Positions 54,848 through 63,838 of a DNA stretch of 64,000 nt are shown here, in pieces. Location of the stretch: positions 360,501-424,500 of the forward strand of contig NZ_CP017267.1 in NCBI RefSeq assembly GCF_001870205.1. Reading direction: 5' to 3'. The DNA is from Vagococcus teuberi (lineage in GTDB: Bacteria; Bacillota; Bacilli; Lactobacillales; Vagococcaceae). The translations under genes and the position numbers were made by a program. Numbering within the stretch: the stretch's first letter is position 1; each line of letters begins with the position of its first letter. Under the pieces are notes generated by a model. It did no database searches, had not been told where the DNA came from, and worked only from the letters and a program-made list of their open reading frames with translations.

Positions 54848-56368
54848 ATGAAGAAAAAAATAGTACTAGGTATGTCATGGATAATGATGGGTGGGTTACT
54901 TGCAGCATGCTCGACTGCTAAAACTGAGCAGACAAATACTGACAAAATAAAAGTAGCCACCACATTTTATCCAATGTATGAATTTACGAAAGAAGTTGTA
55001 GGTGACGCTGGAGAAGTGGATATGATTGTTCCAGCCGGAGTTGAAGCACATGATTTTGAACCATCAGCTAAGGATTTAAAGAAAATACAAGATAGTGATG
55101 TCTTTGTCTATAATAATGAAAATATGGAAACGTGGGTACCTTCCGTTGAATCAGTATTAAAGGAGGGGAACGTAACAAAGATAAAAGCAACTGAAAATAT
55201 GATATTACTACCTGGAAGCGAAGAAGAACATGACCATCATGAACAAGGTAAGGAGGGGCACTCACATGAACTAGATCCACATGTCTGGTTAGCACCTAGT
55301 TTAGCAATTAAAGAAGTCGAAGAAATTCGCAATCAACTGATAAAAAGATATCCAGACAAAGAAAAAATATTTACTACAAATGCTGATAAGTACTTAAAAA
55401 AATTAGCTACTTTGGATAAGTCGTATCAAGATACATTAAAGAACGCTAAACAAAAAAGTTTTGTGACACAGCATGCAGCATTTGGTTATTTAGCGTTGGA
55501 ATATGGATTAACACAAGTACCAATTTCTGGTCTTTCTCCAGACGAAGAACCATCACCAGCTAGATTAGCTGAACTAAATAAGTATGTGAAAGAGAATGAT
55601 ATTAAATATATTTATTTTGAATCTAATGCAACAGATGCTATTGCTAAAACATTGGCAAAAGAAACTGGTGTGGAATTATTAGTATTAAATCCGTTAGAAG
55701 GGCTAAGTCAAAAAGAGATTGATAAAGGTGAAAACTATGTTTCGACTATGGAAAAAAATCTAACAGCTTTGCGTAAAACTACTGGCGAAGAAACGACAAA
55801 ATCTATTGTAAGTAAAACACCTGAAAAAACAGTACAAGCAGGATACTTTGAGGATAGTCAAATACAGGATAGACCATTATCAAATTGGAAAGGAAGTTGG
55901 CAGTCAGTTTACCCACTTTTAAAAGAGGGCACATTAGATCAAGTGTTTGATTACAAAGCTAAAATGAAAAAAGATAAATCGGCTGAAGAATATAAAAAGT
56001 ATTATGAGTCAGGGTATAAAACATCAATTAAAGAAATTGATATTACAGATTCAACGATGACTTTTATTGATGATAGTGGTAAAAAAATGAGCTCAAAATA
56101 TAAGTATATTGGTCAAAAAGTTTTAACTTATGAAAAAGGAAACCGTGGTGTGAGATATTGCTTTGAGGCAACAGATCCTAGTCAAGGGGCTTTTAAGTAT
56201 GTTCAGTTTAGTGATCATGAAATCACGGATACTAAATCAGCTCATTTCCATTTGTACTTTGGCAATGATAGTCAAGAGGCACTGTATAAAGAACTTGAAA
56301 ACTGGCCAACTTATTATCCTAAAGAATTATCTGGAAAAGAAGTCGTACAAGAAATGATGGCTCATTAG
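54848..56368 (+). CDS. adcA: Zinc ABC transporter binding lipoprotein with ZinT domain
   Basis: 506 aa. Lipobox LLAACS, ZnuA-like cluster A-1 domain (FYPMYEFTKEVVGDAGEVDMIVPAGVEAHDFEPSAKD), a His/Glu loop (EEHDHHEQGKEGHSHELDPHVW) and HAAFGYLALEYGL, then a ZinT domain from about 325 (AGYFEDSQIQDRPLSNWKGSWQSVYPLL...HFHLYFGNDS). Takes up zinc outside the cell for an AdcBC importer encoded elsewhere. Confidence 0.95.
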   Translation: MKKKIVLGMSWIMMGGLLAACSTAKTEQTNTDKIKVATTFYPMYEFTKEVVGDAGEVDMIVPAGVEAHDFEPSAKDLKKIQDSDVFVYNNENMETWVPSVESVLKEGNVTKIKATENMILLPGSEEEHDHHEQGKEGHSHELDPHVWLAPSLAIKEVEEIRNQLIKRYPDKEKIFTTNADKYLKKLATLDKSYQDTLKNAKQKSFVTQHAAFGYLALEYGLTQVPISGLSPDEEPSPARLAELNKYVKENDIKYIYFESNATDAIAKTLAKETGVELLVLNPLEGLSQKEIDKGENYVSTMEKNLTALRKTTGEETTKSIVSKTPEKTVQAGYFEDSQIQDRPLSNWKGSWQSVYPLLKEGTLDQVFDYKAKMKKDKSAEEYKKYYESGYKTSIKEIDITDSTMTFIDDSGKKMSSKYKYIGQKVLTYEKGNRGVRYCFEATDPSQGAFKYVQFSDHEITDTKSAHFHLYFGNDSQEALYKELENWPTYYPKELSGKEVVQEMMAH

Positions 56369-56382
56369 AAAGGAAGAGATGT

Positions 56383-56535
56383 ATGAGAACACCCATTATA
56401 TTAGAATGTTCTGAAACAAAAGAATGATTGTATTTAACAAGTAAGAATAAACGAAACACACCTGAACGACTGGAGTTAAGAAAATATTCTCCAAAGCTTA
56501 GACAGCATGTGATATTTAAAGAGACCAAAAAATAA
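56383..56535 (+). pseudogene. rpmG: Zinc-free ribosomal protein L33 paralogue with an in-frame TGA
   Basis: ATG 56383 with AAAGGAAGAG upstream. Reads MRTPIILECSETKE, TGA (56425-56427), [23 protein letters not shown] and on to TAA. The family has Arg at the stop position, so CGA to TGA fits. The C-terminal zinc Cys pairs are absent (Ser/Leu), so this is the C-minus type used when zinc is low. Confidence 0.85.
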
Positions 56536-56549
56536 AGGAGCTGAATAAA

Positions 56550-56819
56550 GTGGCAAAAAAATCTAAGATAGCCAAATATGAAAAACAAAAAAAATTAGTG
56601 GCAGAATATGCAGAAATAAGGAAAGAATTAAAAGAAAATAAGGACTATGAGGGGTTACGTAAACTACCTAAAGAGTCAAATCCTAATAGATTAAAGCTAA
56701 GAGATGAAACAGATGGCAGACCAAGAGCTTATATGCGTAAGTTTGGCGTGTCTCGTATTACATTTAGAGAACTTGCACATAAGGGACAATTGCCCGGCGT
56801 TAAAAAAGCAAGTTGGTAA
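56550..56819 (+). CDS. rpsN: Zinc-independent ribosomal protein S14 paralogue
   Basis: 89 aa, GTG start with AAAGGAG upstream. [17 protein letters not shown] and [33 protein letters not shown]. No CxxC motifs and longer than the zinc form (61 aa), so it is the C-minus S14 that replaces it at low zinc. Confidence 0.95.
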   Translation: MAKKSKIAKYEKQKKLVAEYAEIRKELKENKDYEGLRKLPKESNPNRLKLRDETDGRPRAYMRKFGVSRITFRELAHKGQLPGVKKASW

Positions 56820-56837
56820 AAAAGAGGAGGAAACAAT

Positions 56838-56999
56838 TTGGCAGTTCCAAAAAGAAAAACATCAAAAGCTAAGAAAAATGCACGACAAACACATAAAAAA
56901 CTATCATCAACAGTGTCTTATGATAGTGTATTAGGAGTATATAAACGCAGTCACTATGTATCAAGTGATGGTTACTATAAAGGTAGAAAAGTCATTTAG
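56838..56999 (+). CDS. rpmF: Zinc-independent ribosomal protein L32 paralogue
   Basis: 53 aa, TTG start with AGAGGAGG upstream. [20 protein letters not shown] is a typical L32 start. The usual CxxC pairs are replaced ([28 protein letters not shown]), making it a C-minus L32. Confidence 0.88.
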   Translation: MAVPKRKTSKAKKNARQTHKKLSSTVSYDSVLGVYKRSHYVSSDGYYKGRKVI

Positions 57000-57015
57000 T
57001 AGGAGGTGAATCTAG

Positions 57016-57396
57016 ATGAATATTATTTATCCACCACTTGTTGAAGATAGTATATCTTATCATTTTGATGAAAAGAATATTGAGATGGAAGATAAAATTA
57101 GGATGTATCAGCATATGATTGAGGTAGGAATTATTACAGAACAGGGCCTCCCAACTGAAAAAGCATTAGATATGGGTTGGGTAAAAGACTTTTATGAAGA
57201 AGAAGACCTGTCCTTTGAAGACTTTTTGACTCTGTATCCTGTTTTTAAACGATACGACGTCAATCTTTTTCAAAAGATTGATGGTTTTTGGGAAATCTCA
57301 CTTTCGTTTAAAGAATTGTTAAAAGATCATCTTTTATCTGAAAATATGAGTTATGATGATAGGCTACAAATTACTGAATATTTATCAGAAAGGTAG
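57016..57396 (+). CDS. Unknown protein of the zinc operon (126 aa)
   Basis: Acidic soluble protein: MNIIYPPLVEDSISYHFDEKNIEMEDKI..., DMGWVKDFYEEEDLSFEDFLTLYPVF. No Cys or His cluster. GGAGGTGAA upstream, and it stands 16 bp after L32 and 6 bp before CobW, so it is Zur-controlled. Function unknown; not recognised as a named family. Confidence 0.75.
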   Translation: MNIIYPPLVEDSISYHFDEKNIEMEDKIRMYQHMIEVGIITEQGLPTEKALDMGWVKDFYEEEDLSFEDFLTLYPVFKRYDVNLFQKIDGFWEISLSFKELLKDHLLSENMSYDDRLQITEYLSER

Positions 57397-57402
57397 AGGG
57401 AT

Positions 57403-58374
57403 ATGGGCATACCAATTACAGTTATCTCAGGATTTTTAGGTTCAGGAAAGACAACATTAATTAATCAAGTCATTAAAGGGAGTGATCTAGCACCTGAAGA
57501 GGTTGTCATTATAGAAAATGAATTTGGTGAAGCAGGAATTGACCATGAGTTATTAATTCATTCAAAAGAAAATATTGTACAGATGAACGGTGGGTGTATT
57601 TGCTGTAGTTTACGTGGTGATTTGTTAAATGCATTAACAGCAGTGTTAGATGTGTTTGTAACACAAGGTTATCCAATTAAACAAGTTATTATTGAGACAA
57701 GTGGCGTGTCTGATCCACAACCAATTATTCAAACGATTGTGGGTACCCCTAATTTACAGCCTTATTTTTATTTGGATGGTGTTATTGGGGTTGTAGATGC
57801 TGAGAATATTGAACAAAACCTCCAACATCATGAAGCGACAAAGCAACTTGTCATGTCAGACCGACTATTGATTTCACAAAAAGGCGTTACGAATAAAGAC
57901 AGTATGAATCAAATGAAAGAGCAACTAAGAGAAATTAATCCACTAGCAGATATATACGAGTTTTCATTAATTCAATCATCTTCAGAGTTAGCTGATTTGG
58001 TACTAGGAAATCATTTATTTAATCAATCAATCGATGATGAAGAAGAAGACCATCATCACCATCATCATGAATTTGAATCAATGATTATATCTGAATCAGG
58101 TTATGTTAAAGAAGGTTTATTACACAATTGGCTTTCTTGGTTAATGATGAACTATCAGGAATCTATTTATAGAATAAAAGGTTTTGTCAATGTGTCTGAT
58201 CAAGACTTTCAAACAGAAATTCAAGGTGTGAATCAGTTATTAAATTTTAATCTGACTAATCGTTTAACAGAAGACAATGACAATAAGTTAGTTATCATCG
58301 GTAAAAATATCGATAAAGATGACATTAATCAAGCATTTCAATTAGTGATAGAAAAATCAACAGAGGGAGACTAA
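57403..58374 (+). CDS. CobW/ZNG-type GTPase, putative zinc chaperone
   Basis: 323 aa. Walker A SGFLGSGKTT, the metal motif GGCICCSL (C65, C67, C68), ETSGVSDP, and a His-rich loop DDEEEDHHHHHHEFE near residue 212. COG0523-type GTPases deliver zinc to client proteins at low zinc. Zur control here agrees. Confidence 0.93.
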   Translation: MGIPITVISGFLGSGKTTLINQVIKGSDLAPEEVVIIENEFGEAGIDHELLIHSKENIVQMNGGCICCSLRGDLLNALTAVLDVFVTQGYPIKQVIIETSGVSDPQPIIQTIVGTPNLQPYFYLDGVIGVVDAENIEQNLQHHEATKQLVMSDRLLISQKGVTNKDSMNQMKEQLREINPLADIYEFSLIQSSSELADLVLGNHLFNQSIDDEEEDHHHHHHEFESMIISESGYVKEGLLHNWLSWLMMNYQESIYRIKGFVNVSDQDFQTEIQGVNQLLNFNLTNRLTEDNDNKLVIIGKNIDKDDINQAFQLVIEKSTEGD

Positions 58375-58377
58375 TCA

Positions 58378-58494
58378 ATGGAAAAAACAGATGTGTCGAG
58401 TGCCTATAGACGTTTAAGTAGTCCTAATATTAAAACAAAAAAACGTGCACTAAAAATTATTAAAGAAGCCAAAAGAAATAAACGTGGAAAATAG
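58378..58494 (+). CDS. Tiny basic protein, putative metal-homeostasis protein
   Basis: 38 aa: EKTDVSSAYRRLSSPNIKT then KKRALKIIKEAKRNKRGK. Three bases after the cobW stop. Short Lactobacillales proteins of this kind are annotated as putative metal homeostasis proteins, as I recall. Last gene of the Zur operon. Confidence 0.65.
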   Translation: MEKTDVSSAYRRLSSPNIKTKKRALKIIKEAKRNKRGK

Positions 58495-58500
58495 TCAAAA

Positions 58501-58521
58501 TGCCTTGATTTAATCAAGGCG
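58501..58521. repeat. Left copy of the duplicated terminator hairpin (IS target duplication)
   Basis: GCCTTGAT-TTA-ATCAAGGC hairpin, identical to 60058-60078. Here it lacks a T run because the IS follows at once. Confidence 0.9.
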
Positions 58522-58532
58522 CAGACTGTAGA

Positions 58533-58569
58533 CAAAGTATTGATAAATTTCGATACTTTGTTTTTTTTT
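58533..58569 (+). terminator. Terminator inside the IS left end
   Basis: CAAAGTAT / ATACTTTG stem, then nine T. Shields the transposase gene from outside transcription. Confidence 0.8.
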
Positions 58570-58598
58570 GGTAAAATAGAGGAAAGGAGTGACTATTA

Positions 58599-60038
58599 AT
58601 GTTGAAAAAGCAAGATATGAGTAAACGTAATCAAATAGGTTTTTATTCATTAGAAGACTTAGTTCCACAGGAACACCTTCTAAGAGATATTGATAAATAC
58701 GTCGATTTTAGTTTTATTTATCAACTTGTTGAGGATAAATATGATCAGTCTAATGGACGACCTAGTTTAGATCCAGTTATGTTAATCAAGCTTCCCTTGA
58801 TACAATACTTATACGGAATTAAGAGCATGAGACAAACGATTAAAGAAGTCGAAGTAAATATGGCCTACAGATGGTTTTTAGGTTTAGATATCCAAGACTC
58901 AGTCCCTCACTTTTCAACTTTTGGTAAAAATTACTCAAGAAGATTTAAAGGAACAGATATCTTTGAACAAATTTTTTATGGTATTTTAGCGCAGTGTATA
59001 GAAGCTCATTTAGTTGATACGTCTGAGATATTTATTGATGGGACTCATATCAAAGCACATGCAAATAATAAAAAGTATGAAAGCAAAGAAATAACTGAAG
59101 ACACATTATTTTATGTAAAATCACTTCAAAAAGAAGTTGAAATCGATAGAGAAAAACAATTAAAAAAGCCCTTAAAAAGAAAAGAAAAAAGTGAGATAAA
59201 TACAAAGGTTAAAAAAATTAGTAAAAACGATGCTGACAGTGGCTGGTTTCATAAAGGAGAACATAAACAAGTCTTTGCCTATACCACACAAGTGGCATGT
59301 GATAAAAACGGATGGGTTTTAGGATATACAACGCATCCAGGTAATCAACATGATAGTCGTACTTTTATCTCTATTTACAATAAATTAAAAAGTCATTTCA
59401 CTCTGAATAAATTAGTGATGGATGCAGGCTACAAGACACCAGGTATTGCCCATTTGTTATTTCAAGATAACTTAACACCTATTTTTCCATACAAGAGACC
59501 CATGACCAAGAAAGGTTTTTTCAAAAAATATGATTATGTTTATGACGAATACTATGATCAATATATTTGTCCCAATATGAAAACATTAACTTATACGACA
59601 ACTAATCGAGATGGTTATCGAGAATATAAAAGTAACCCTCATGATTGTATGACATGTTCTTTAATAAATAAATGTACGCAATCAAAGGATAAGAGAAAGC
59701 AAGTTCAACGTCATTTATGGGAAGATGATATGGAACGATGTGAGGACATACGTCATTCCATTGGAATGAAATCTATCTATAATAATCGTAAACAGACGAT
59801 TGAGAGGTTATTTGGAACAGCCAAAGAATTTCATAGATTACGTTATACCAACTTAATAGGCAAAGAAAAAATGCACATGAAAATTGGGCTTACGTTTGCA
59901 TGTCTTAATATAAAAAAATTAGCAAAAATACTTAAATTAAGAGACCTAGAGGGCTCTATTTTTTTGTCTATTTTTAATTATTTACCTAAATTAATCATAG
60001 GATATAAAAAAGACAACCCAATTACTCTTAATGAGTAA
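58599..60038 (+). CDS. IS1182-family transposase
   Basis: 479 aa. The start QIGFYSLEDLVPQEHLLRDIDKYVDFSFIYQLV, GRPSLDPVMLIKLPLIQYLYGI, DGTHIKAHANNKKY, and the Cys-containing segment CMTCSLINKCTQ before the final Glu region (RKQTIERLFGTAKEFHRLRYT) are typical. AAAGGAG upstream. No stops or shifts, so it may be active. Confidence 0.95.
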   Translation: MLKKQDMSKRNQIGFYSLEDLVPQEHLLRDIDKYVDFSFIYQLVEDKYDQSNGRPSLDPVMLIKLPLIQYLYGIKSMRQTIKEVEVNMAYRWFLGLDIQDSVPHFSTFGKNYSRRFKGTDIFEQIFYGILAQCIEAHLVDTSEIFIDGTHIKAHANNKKYESKEITEDTLFYVKSLQKEVEIDREKQLKKPLKRKEKSEINTKVKKISKNDADSGWFHKGEHKQVFAYTTQVACDKNGWVLGYTTHPGNQHDSRTFISIYNKLKSHFTLNKLVMDAGYKTPGIAHLLFQDNLTPIFPYKRPMTKKGFFKKYDYVYDEYYDQYICPNMKTLTYTTTNRDGYREYKSNPHDCMTCSLINKCTQSKDKRKQVQRHLWEDDMERCEDIRHSIGMKSIYNNRKQTIERLFGTAKEFHRLRYTNLIGKEKMHMKIGLTFACLNIKKLAKILKLRDLEGSIFLSIFNYLPKLIIGYKKDNPITLNE

Positions 60039-60057
60039 TTAGTTTGTCTTCACTCTG

Positions 60058-60090
60058 TGCCTTGATTTAATCAAGGCGTTTTTATTTTTT
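60058..60090. terminator. Right copy of the duplicated hairpin, with T run
   Basis: Same palindrome as 58501-58521, followed by TTTTTATTTTTT. This is the original terminator of the zinc operon. Confidence 0.88.
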
Positions 60091-60093
60091 AAT

Positions 60094-60108
60094 TGATAAT
60101 GAATCTCA
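60094..60108. promoter_or_regulatory. Fur-like box
   Basis: TGATAATGAATCTCA against the 7-1-7 consensus TGATAAT-N-ATTATCA (left half perfect, right half 5 of 7). Upstream of the structured minigene. Confidence 0.4.
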
Positions 60109-60151
60109 ATTTTCTTATTTATGGTAGAATATAAAAAATATTATCAATAAA

Positions 60152-60363
60152 TAGGAGGAAGCATATGATGTTTGGTTATAACAAATACCATAACGTTCAT
60201 ATAATGAAGTAAATAAAAAATGTTGAAAATTGGTTTATTGATAGCTGATTTGTGGTATTTTATTTTTTTATCACTGTATTATACTAGGTTCATAGATAAG
60301 AGTTACACAATTAAAGTTGCCGTTATTAATTTTGTGCTTATCTATGAACCTATCTTCCTCCTA
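60152..60363. other. Structured intergenic minigene
   Basis: A strong ribosome site TAGGAGGAAG (60152-60161) precedes a 15-codon ORF (60165-60212). Its exact complement CTTCCTCCTA is at 60354-60363. Between them lie perfect 16-bp arms TAGGTTCATAGATAAG (60285-60300) and complement (60337-60352), with further pairing inside. A 51-codon hydrophobic ORF (60220-60375) crosses the hairpin but has no ribosome site. Confidence 0.5.
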
Positions 60364-60382
60364 ATTGAAGTATAGACTATAT

Positions 60383-60423
60383 AAACACCTACAGTTATTC
60401 CCTTTTCTGTAGGTGTTTTTTGT
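60383..60423. terminator. Bidirectional terminator before menA
   Basis: 12-bp stem AAACACCTACAG / CTGTAGGTGTTT, T run. Confidence 0.85.
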
Positions 60424-60441
60424 TTGGTTAGCGAAGAAGTT

Positions 60442-61344
60442 TTAAAACCATAAACCGACAAAGAATAAAACTACTTGTGTGATGGCTATCATACCTAAAT
60501 TTTTAATGGCTAGTGGAAATGTTTTTGTTTTGATTTGTTCTTTCGAATAAATCATAGTATTTTTCCAAATCTTCGGAAAAATTAACCAAATACCAAGTAA
60601 CGTGATGGGCACGATATTTAACACCACACCAAGCGTGGCAAATACAAATGATAAAATCACGAGTAATTTAAATAGTGACACAGCTCGTTTTTTTCCGATA
60701 TAGTATACAAGTGTGTGTCTGTTGTTTAAAACGTCTTCTTCCACATCGCATGTATTATTAGCTAACATAAGATTTGAAATGGCTAGAGCAGTTGGTAGTG
60801 ATAAAATCGCTACTTGAATGATAAACTGACCATCAAATGGTAAAATATCAAATACGTTCAAGTAAACACAGATTAAAGGAATCACAATCCCCATTGTCAC
60901 ACCAGAAGTCACTTCACCAACCGGAAGGCTAGAAAGTGGTTTTGGTCCAGCTGAATAGGTAATCCCAATGAAATAACTAAACATTCCTAACCATAAAATG
61001 ACCCAGCTTGTTTGAGACGCAAGATATACACCAATAATAGCAGAAGAGACAATCAACCCAATCATCATATTTCTTACAAGAGTGAGTGATAAATTTTCTC
61101 GCCCGATAATATTGGTTTCTTCTTTATAGTCGTGCACATCAGTCGCATTATGATAGTCCATGTAGTTATCTAATATATCGACAGCCATATTAAATAATAA
61201 CATTGAGATGAAAAATAAGAGCATATATAATGGTTTGATTTGTTGATAATGGTACCATGAATATAAAAATCCCATAATAAACGGGAAAACACTCGCAGCT
61301 TTTGCTTTAAGTTCGATTAATTCGGCAAATACTTTAAAATTCAT
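60442..61344 (-). CDS. menA: 1,4-dihydroxy-2-naphthoate polyprenyltransferase
   Basis: 300 aa, UbiA-family membrane enzyme with about nine helices. First Asp motif DILDNYMDYHNATD, second NNTCDVEEDVLNNRH. Adds the polyprenyl chain to DHNA. Divergent from the prenyl synthase gene. No menG/ubiE is in the window, so demethylmenaquinone may be the end product. Confidence 0.93.
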   Translation of the reverse strand: MNFKVFAELIELKAKAASVFPFIMGFLYSWYHYQQIKPLYMLLFFISMLLFNMAVDILDNYMDYHNATDVHDYKEETNIIGRENLSLTLVRNMMIGLIVSSAIIGVYLASQTSWVILWLGMFSYFIGITYSAGPKPLSSLPVGEVTSGVTMGIVIPLICVYLNVFDILPFDGQFIIQVAILSLPTALAISNLMLANNTCDVEEDVLNNRHTLVYYIGKKRAVSLFKLLVILSFVFATLGVVLNIVPITLLGIWLIFPKIWKNTMIYSKEQIKTKTFPLAIKNLGMIAITQVVLFFVGLWF

Positions 61345-61472
61345 TCGTAAACTCCTTCACATTTTATCCACTGTTTATTATACTGTTAGAGTAGGTATTT
61401 TTCAAAAATGAATGATTGGAAATTGTTCATTGCTTAATTATTGTAGATTATATGATTTTATAGGAGGCCGCT

Positions 61473-62453
61473 ATGACTGTTCATCCACTGTGGGAGATGT
61501 ATCCTACTATCCAAAAAGAATTGATTGAAACCAAGCGTGTCATGGAAAAGTCAGTTAAAATTCGAAATAAAGAAATCACGGAAACATTGCAATTATTTTT
61601 TGATGCTGGTGGAAAATTATTACGTCCAGCATATTTTTTATTATTTTCAAAATTTGGTACGATAGAATCAGATAAGAAACGTTACCGTATGGCAGCCTCG
61701 CTTGAAATATTGCACGTTGCAACGCTTGTTCACGATGATATTATCGATGATTCACCTGTACGTCGCTCAATGCCGTCAGTGCAAGCTCTATATGGACAAG
61801 ATATCGCAGTTTATACGGGAGATTTTTTATTTACAGTGTACTTTCATTTATTGGCAAATGCGACAAATGATTTAAAAACAATTTCATTAAATGCCCAAAG
61901 TATGAAGCGAATTTTAGTGGGAGAACTGGACCAAATGAATTTACGGTATAATACAAATATTACGGTCAAACAATATTTTCAACATATAAAAGGAAAAACG
62001 GCTCAGTTATTTGAATTTTCTTGTTATGAGGGAGCGCATTATTCGCATGCACCAAAGACAGTACAACTTCAAGCAAAACGAATCGGCTATAATATTGGGA
62101 TGGCGTTTCAGATTATGGATGATATTCTTGATTATAAATCGACACAAGAAGACATGCAAAAACCAGTCTTTGAAGATATGAAGAACGGGTACTATACATT
62201 ACCGCTTATTTTAGCGATGAATGAAAATCGTGAGGCTTTTTTACCTTATCTAGAGAAAAAGACAGAGTTGTCTAATCAAGAGATGAAAGAAGTACAGCAA
62301 CTAATCGAAAAATATAAAGGCATAGAAAAAGCTGAGATGATTGCAGAGCGTTTCACTAATAAAGCCCTAACAAGCATAAAAAAATTACCAGATATTGCAG
62401 AAAAAGATATTTTGTATCATGTAACAGAAGTACTTTTAGATAGAAATAATTAA
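61473..62453 (+). CDS. Long-chain polyprenyl diphosphate synthase
   Basis: 326 aa. FARM motif VHDDIIDDSP and second Asp motif QIMDDILDYK, GELDQM, KGKTAQLFEFSC. Makes the isoprenoid tail for MenA. AGGAGG upstream, ATG. Confidence 0.94.
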   Translation: MTVHPLWEMYPTIQKELIETKRVMEKSVKIRNKEITETLQLFFDAGGKLLRPAYFLLFSKFGTIESDKKRYRMAASLEILHVATLVHDDIIDDSPVRRSMPSVQALYGQDIAVYTGDFLFTVYFHLLANATNDLKTISLNAQSMKRILVGELDQMNLRYNTNITVKQYFQHIKGKTAQLFEFSCYEGAHYSHAPKTVQLQAKRIGYNIGMAFQIMDDILDYKSTQEDMQKPVFEDMKNGYYTLPLILAMNENREAFLPYLEKKTELSNQEMKEVQQLIEKYKGIEKAEMIAERFTNKALTSIKKLPDIAEKDILYHVTEVLLDRNN

Positions 62454-62457
62454 AAAA

Positions 62458-62506
62458 ACATCATCTAACTTTTAGGGAAAGGGGGAAGTTAGATGATGTC
62501 TTTTTG
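62458..62506. terminator. Bidirectional terminator
   Basis: 14-bp stem ACATCATCTAACTT and complement, T run, between convergent genes. Confidence 0.85.
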
Positions 62507-62513
62507 TCTAGTA

Positions 62514-63200
62514 TTAAGTTAATCGTAATAAATTTGCTGAAAGAGGAACGACGATGACCGTAATGACTCCCACTAGAATCATAGAAATACTTGCCATGGC
62601 TGCTTCTGTTTCACCTAGTTCAATCCCAACAGATACACCTAAAGCATGACCAGCAGAACCAAGTGCTAAACCTTTAGCAATAGGGTTATTGATGTGGAAG
62701 AATTTTAACGCCATTTTTCCAGTTGCGTAAATGATAACAGCATTGAAGATGACAGCAAAGGCAGTTAAAGAAACAATTCCATTCATTGATTCAGAGATAG
62801 GAACTGCAATCGCTGTTGTTGCCGCTTGTGGTAATAGAGAAACCATCATTTGAGGATGCATACGGATTAGTTTTCCAACAGCGACAATACTTGTGACAGA
62901 GACAGCAGATCCAATGGTAATCGCAGCAACTATTTCTAACCAATATTTTTGTAGTAAATCTCTTTTTTTGTATAGAGGAATAGCAAAGGCAATGGTTGCA
63001 GGTTCTAAGAAGAAACTGATGACTGTTCCACCTTGATTATATTGTTCGTAGTTGATACCAGTAGCTTTTAAGATGATGACACCTAAAATCATAGCAACAA
63101 ATAGTGGTGTGAATAAGAAAAAGCCATTTGTTTTTTTGAATAAAAATGTCCCAACACCAAATGCGACGAATGAAATAACAATACCGATATATGGGGTCAT
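62514..63200 (-). CDS. lrgB: LrgB-family antiholin-like / metabolite transport protein
   Basis: 228 aa, about six to seven helices. [19 protein letters not shown] and [32 protein letters not shown] are LrgB signatures. Start overlaps the lrgA stop. LrgAB modulates autolysis and in some species carries pyruvate. Confidence 0.95.
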   Translation of the reverse strand: MTPYIGIVISFVAFGVGTFLFKKTNGFFLFTPLFVAMILGVIILKATGINYEQYNQGGTVISFFLEPATIAFAIPLYKKRDLLQKYWLEIVAAITIGSAVSVTSIVAVGKLIRMHPQMMVSLLPQAATTAIAVPISESMNGIVSLTAFAVIFNAVIIYATGKMALKFFHINNPIAKGLALGSAGHALGVSVGIELGETEAAMASISMILVGVITVIVVPLSANLLRLT

Positions 63201-63628
63201 TATCTTTGTACCTCCTCTAATTGTTGTTTTTTAAGAAAGGCTAGTTTTCTTTCTTTAGCACCAGATTTTTCTTTAACTCCTAATAGGTAGGATGCGCTCC
63301 ATCCAGTAACTGCTAGGATGACAAAAGTTGCGATAAAAATGACTGCAAAAATTGGCACACCATAAACTTTTAAAATGTCTAATGAGTTGTATAAAGAGAT
63401 ACCAGAAGGAACAAATAGGAAAGAGATAATACCAGTTAAACTTGTTCCTAAACCTTCAACTTGCTCTAGTTTCACGATGTTTGTACTTAAGGCTACGAAT
63501 AAAAGAATCAACCCAACAACTGAAGCTGGCATAGGGATAGGTAATACATAGGCAATCCCTTTAGAAATGAGCATAATTGCTGCAAAAATAAATGCTTGGT
63601 GTAAGAATGAATAAACTTTTTTTTCCAT
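63200..63628 (-). CDS. lrgA: LrgA-family holin-like protein
   Basis: 142 aa with four helices: [25 protein letters not shown] and LFVPSGISL typical of LrgA/CidA. AAAGGAG upstream. A LytTR regulator is encoded just upstream on the same strand, the usual control system. Confidence 0.93.
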   Translation of the reverse strand: MEKKVYSFLHQAFIFAAIMLISKGIAYVLPIPMPASVVGLILLFVALSTNIVKLEQVEGLGTSLTGIISFLFVPSGISLYNSLDILKVYGVPIFAVIFIATFVILAVTGWSASYLLGVKEKSGAKERKLAFLKKQQLEEVQR

Positions 63629-63737
63629 TTGTAAAACTCCTTTTCACTGATTCATTTGATAAACTTAGTATAGGAGAAAGAAGCTATTTTGTGGGGCTTT
63701 TACCGTGAAACGTAAAAATGTAAGCGCATAATACGAA

Positions 63738-63779
63738 AAATCACTCCCAAAATGCATGAAGCAAAATGGCAGTGATTTT
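63738..63779. terminator. Terminator between the LytTR gene and lrgA
   Basis: Imperfect stem AATCACT-CC...GG-AGTGATT followed by T. Confidence 0.75.
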
Positions 63780-63801
63780 ATTAAGATAAACCAATCATCT
63801 C

Positions 63802-63838
63802 TTTGAATGGTTTAACGTAGGATCTGCTGACAGGCACT
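63802..63838. repeat. 37-bp direct repeat, copy 1
   Basis: Identical to 63964-64000; offset 162 bp. The match may go on beyond the window. Confidence 0.9.

Larger units (their letters stand above)
58522..60057 (+). mobile_element. Intact IS1182-family insertion sequence, 1536 bp
   Basis: Terminal inverted repeats: left CAGACTGTAGACAAA (58522-58536), right (reverse complement of 60043-60057) CAGAGTGAAGACAAA, 13 of 15 identical. One full-length transposase. 21-bp direct repeats flank it, each a complete palindrome. Confidence 0.9.

Noticed and set aside
56425-56427. TGA in rpmG read as selenocysteine
   Set aside because: The family has arginine there and no SECIS-like hairpin or sel genes are visible.
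60220-60375. 51-aa hydrophobic ORF as a confirmed gene
   Set aside because: There is no ribosome site and it runs across a long hairpin; kept only as part of the minigene finding.
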